From: Prescottella defluvii
GTDB taxonomy: Bacteria > Actinomycetota > Actinomycetes > Mycobacteriales > Mycobacteriaceae
Length of the DNA: 64,000 bases
Reading direction: 5' to 3'
Assembly: GCA_029690005.1 (NCBI GenBank)
Contig: CP121458.1
Location: 2,294,001-2,358,000 of the forward strand
Part shown: in pieces, positions 61,826 to 64,000 of the stretch
How positions within the stretch are numbered: position 1 is the stretch's first letter
Layout: every line of letters begins with the position of its first letter
The notes under the pieces: model-generated
The model's database searches: none
What the model was told of the DNA's origin: nothing
The model's input: only the letters and a program-made list of their open reading frames with translations
Made by a program: the position numbers and the translations under genes

Positions 61826-62007
61826 TTTTCCCGAAAGCCCCGTCAGCGAAGGGAGTGGTTCGTGCCGGTGTTGTGTGCAGAACGTGTTCGTCCGGCTATC
61901 GAGGCCGAGGCGCATCCGGCTCTCGCGCCCGCTGTGGCGGTAGCCTTGACCCCTACGGCAAGCGAAGGGATCAGCGTGCTGGACGACCACGAACCGGGGA
62001 CCGCCCC

Positions 62008-62637
62008 ATGGGTGACAGGCCGGAGCCCGACGACCAGCTGACCGAGCGGTTCGAGCGCGACGCGCTACCGCTGCTCGACCAGTTGTACGGCGCCGCGCTG
62101 CGGATGACGCGTAACCCGGCCGACGCGGAAGACCTGGTCCAGGAGACGTACGTCAAGGCGTATTCGGCGTTCCGCTCCTTCAAGGAGGGGACCAACCTCA
62201 AGGCCTGGCTCTACCGCATCCTCACGAACACCTACATCAACTCCTACCGCAAGAAGCAGCGGCAGCCCGCGCAGTACCCGACCGACGAGATCACCGACTG
62301 GCAGCTCGCCGCGACGGCCGAGCACACCTCGACGGGTCTGCGGTCGGCGGAGGTCGAGGCACTCGACGCGCTGCCCGACGACGACATCAAGGCGGCGTTG
62401 CAGGAGCTTCCCGAGGAGTTCCGCATGGCGGTCTACTACGCCGATGTCGAGGGATTCCCGTACAAGGAGATCGCGGAGATCATGGGCACGCCCATCGGCA
62501 CCGTGATGTCGCGGTTGCATCGCGGGCGCAAGCAACTGCGGGGTCTGCTCGCGGACGTCGCCCGGGAACGTGGATTCAACCGCACACCGGCGGGGCAGGC
62601 CGACAAGACGGCAGCGGAGCAGGAGGTTACTCGGTGA
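62008..62637 (+). CDS. sigH: ECF sigma factor SigH (SigR)
   Basis: SigH directs the response to disulfide and heat stress. The 209-residue protein has sigma region 2 with [28 protein letters not shown] and [24 protein letters not shown], and region 4 with [51 protein letters not shown] 62008 is annotated. A GTG at 61976 (after AAGGGA) would add [11 protein letters not shown] if one C is missing at 62004-62007; the window's error pattern makes this credible. The end overlaps rshA by four bases. Confidence 0.95.
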   Translation: MGDRPEPDDQLTERFERDALPLLDQLYGAALRMTRNPADAEDLVQETYVKAYSAFRSFKEGTNLKAWLYRILTNTYINSYRKKQRQPAQYPTDEITDWQLAATAEHTSTGLRSAEVEALDALPDDDIKAALQELPEEFRMAVYYADVEGFPYKEIAEIMGTPIGTVMSRLHRGRKQLRGLLADVARERGFNRTPAGQADKTAAEQEVTR

Positions 62638-62933
62638 CCGGGGAGAACGAATTCGAGCAGTTGGACTGCTCTGCAGTGCTCGCCGATGCGTGGTTGCTGC
62701 TCGACAGCGAGTGCGACGAGCATTCCCGCGCGCGGATCGAACGGCACCTGGAGGACTGCGGTGCGTGCTTCGAGGCGTACGGCATCGAGGAGAAGATCAA
62801 GGGCCTCATCGGACGCAAATGCGGCGGCGAGCACGCGCCGGCCGGGCTGCGTGAGCGGCTGTCGATCGAGATCCGACGCACCGTGATCCTCACCGAGACC
62901 GAATTGGTCGCCGACCGCGAGTCGGACGACTAG
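62634..62933 (+). CDS. rshA: Anti-sigma factor RshA (mycothiol-system RsrA type)
   Basis: This 99-residue zinc-binding anti-sigma factor holds SigH inactive until its Cys are oxidised. The ZAS motif is RHLEDCGAC (H-x3-C-x2-C, about residues 37-44), with further Cys in LDC (11) and SEC (27). It overlaps sigH (GTGA), which sets a near equal ratio of the two proteins. The gene is intact. A strong terminator follows at 62963. Confidence 0.95.
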   Translation: MTGENEFEQLDCSAVLADAWLLLDSECDEHSRARIERHLEDCGACFEAYGIEEKIKGLIGRKCGGEHAPAGLRERLSIEIRRTVILTETELVADRESDD

Positions 62934-62962
62934 ACGCGCCGACAGGAGCGTCCGTGAACGAG

Positions 62963-63001
62963 ATCAGGGGCCGGCGAGCATTCAGCTCACCGGCCCCTGA
63001 T
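62963..63001. terminator. Bidirectional terminator between rshA and bL37
   Basis: Arms ATCAGGGGCCGG (62963-62974) and CCGGCCCCTGAT (62990-63001) are perfect over 12 bp, followed by TTTCG. It serves both the sigH-rshA operon and the convergent small ribosomal gene. Confidence 0.88.
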
Positions 63002-63017
63002 TTCGTCTGTACGCGCC

Positions 63018-63092
63018 TCAGGCGTTGGGACGCTTGCCGTGGTTGGCGGCGTTGCCCTTGCGGCTGCGCTTCTTACGACCACGCTTACCCAT
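63018..63092 (-). CDS. Ribosomal protein bL37 (24 residues)
   Basis: The tiny open frame encodes MGKRGRKKRSRKGNAANHGK plus RPNA, a 24-residue very basic protein. It matches the actinobacterial large-subunit protein bL37, seen in mycobacterial ribosome structures (MAKRGRKKR... pattern, ending NHGKRPN). The ATG at 63092 has GGGAG at a good distance. It lies between rshA and the biotinyl protein, as in mycobacteria. It is too short for most automatic gene finders. Confidence 0.92.
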   Translation of the reverse strand: MGKRGRKKRSRKGNAANHGKRPNA

Positions 63093-63201
63093 GAGTAGCT
63101 CCCTTCTCTGTTCGAACTCTGGTTCGTCCTAGTGTTTCACGTGTGGTTGGCTGTGGTTCCATTGGCTGGTCCGCGACCGTCCGCGAAGAGTGAGGTGCCA
63201 G

Positions 63202-63417
63202 GTGGCAGAAGATGTGCGAGCCGAGATGGTTTCGACCGTCTACCAGGTCGTTGTGAGTGAGGGTGAAGATGTGAACGAGGGCGACACCCTGGTCATCCTC
63301 GAGTCGATGAAGATGGAGATCCCGGTTCTCGCAGAGGTCGCCGGGAAGGTCACGTCCGTGGACGTGACCGTCGGCGACGTCATCCAGCAGGGCGACCTGA
63401 TCGCCACTATCAGCTGA
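63202..63417 (+). CDS. Small biotin/lipoyl carrier protein (TB7.3-like)
   Basis: This 71-residue single-domain protein has the biotinylation motif ESMKMEIPVLAE with the acceptor Lys at about residue 37, and the hammerhead fold residues EGDTLVILE and GDVIQQGDLIATIS. It matches the mycobacterial biotinylated protein TB7.3 (Rv3221c), also about 71 residues. GTG 63202 is the start, with GAGGTG upstream. Its partner carboxylase is not known from sequence. Confidence 0.93.
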   Translation: MAEDVRAEMVSTVYQVVVSEGEDVNEGDTLVILESMKMEIPVLAEVAGKVTSVDVTVGDVIQQGDLIATIS

Positions 63418-63445
63418 TACCGAGAAGCGATTCGGAGCCTGGCAC

Positions 63446-64000
63446 ATGTCGACACTGAGCGACCTGCTCGCCGAGCACACCGACCTCCCCGGAAACGCGG
63501 TCGACCACCTGCAGCAGGTGGTGGGTGAATGGCAGCTGCTCGCGGACCTGTCCTTCGCCGACGTCCTGCTGTGGGTGGCGACCGAGCGGCCCGACGACCC
63601 GAAGGGCGCCGCGGGATCCGATCCCCTCACCGTCGTGTGCGTCGCGCAGTGTCGGCCCACGACGGCGTCGACGGCGTTCCCGGACGACGCAGTCGGCTCG
63701 GTGGTCTCCGAATCGGAGCATCCTCAGGTCCTCAAGGCGCTCCTCGACGGCGAGATCGTGACCGAGGTCGACCATTCGTGGCGCGGCGGGACACCGCTGC
63801 GCCGGGAGGCAGTCCCGGTGCGGTGCGACGGTGAGGTGATCGCCATCCTGAGCCGCGACACCAATCTGGCGCAGCAGCGGGCCCAGAGCCCGCTCGAGAT
63901 CGCCTACCTCGACTGCGCGGCCGACCTGTGCCAGATGATCAGCGAGGGAACGTTTCCCAACCCGGTTTCCCGCTCGGACACCAACTCCAGTCCGCGCGCC
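63446..64000 (+). CDS. pdtaS: Sensor histidine kinase PdtaS, N-terminal part
   Basis: The gene runs off the window. The visible 185 residues start MSTLSDLLAEHTDLPGNAVD, then HLQQVVGEWQLLADLSFADVLLWV, VVCVAQCRPTTASTAF, VRCDGEVIAILSRDTNL and SPLEIAYLDCAADLCQMI. This is the GAF-like sensor and linker of the cytosolic PdtaS kinase (Rv3220c). In mycobacteria it phosphorylates the antiterminator PdtaR. The kinase domain lies beyond the window. Confidence 0.92.
   Translation, partial: MSTLSDLLAEHTDLPGNAVDHLQQVVGEWQLLADLSFADVLLWVATERPDDPKGAAGSDPLTVVCVAQCRPTTASTAFPDDAVGSVVSESEHPQVLKALLDGEIVTEVDHSWRGGTPLRREAVPVRCDGEVIAILSRDTNLAQQRAQSPLEIAYLDCAADLCQMISEGTFPNPVSRSDTNSSPRA

Overview
The window is high-GC actinobacterial DNA. 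Gene content and order point to Rhodococcus or a close relative in the mycolic-acid group. Diagnostic genes are whiB2, fbiA/fbiB (cofactor F420), mtrA-mtrB-lpqB, an LCP-rmlD-wbbL cell-wall block, sigH-rshA, the 24-residue ribosomal protein bL37, and an alkB-rubredoxin-rubredoxin-TetR cluster. From memory, most of the window runs in the same order as Mycobacterium tuberculosis Rv3268 back to Rv3220c.

Layout. 1-2.6 kb: an ABC export system (end of the ATPase, full FtsX-type permease). 2.6-9.1 kb: a TIGR03089 protein, a 50-residue Gly/Asn-rich protein with a strong leader hairpin, a SUKH-like protein, an LCP ligase, and rmlD-wbbL-GDP-mannose pyrophosphorylase (arabinogalactan linker and sugar nucleotides). 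9.1-22.1 kb: a catabolic block absent from the mycobacterial order. It holds an SGNH hydrolase, an MFS aromatic-acid transporter, an IclR regulator, pobA, an epimerase-like gene, the pcaHGBLRF operon and the divergent pcaIJ pair. Together they take 4-hydroxybenzoate via protocatechuate to beta-ketoadipate and thiolysis to succinyl-CoA plus acetyl-CoA. 22.1-31 kb: a NUDIX gene, fbiB-fbiA, whiB2, a zincin-like protein, DUF3499, and manB-TobH-manA. 31-35.9 kb: a CDF transporter, an amino-acid permease and the alkane hydroxylase cluster with its TetR gene. 36-47.2 kb: ahcY, tmk, mtrA-mtrB-lpqB, comF, hpf, secA1. 47.2-54.9 kb: an Rv3235-like gene, a HAD phosphatase, a WS/DGAT-like acyltransferase, DUF6912, a ferredoxin-reductase-type oxidoreductase and two tandem DesA3-like desaturases. 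54.9-64 kb: a secreted CocE-type hydrolase, rsgA-aroA, an SRAP protein, a luciferase-like monooxygenase, a YbaK deacylase, sigH-rshA, bL37, a small biotinyl carrier and the start of pdtaS.

Sequence quality matters here. Thirty-two otherwise normal genes, including essential ones (secA1, mtrA, mtrB, tmk, aroA), contain single-base frameshifts: about 41 deletions, mostly in short G or C runs, and 11 insertions, most at TCGA. Putting back one base each time restores full family-length proteins and correct gene overlaps, so I treat these as assembly errors. Such genes are annotated over their full span, with the breakpoint stated.

Regulation visible in the sequence includes IclR-type boxes shared by the transporter/regulator and pca promoters, palindromes before pobA and the epimerase gene, an alkB operator, a 19-bp motif shared by the desaturase and its putative reductase, and a SigH-type promoter before sigH. 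I found no CRISPR array, insertion sequence, prophage, tRNA or rRNA, and no clearly new multi-gene system.
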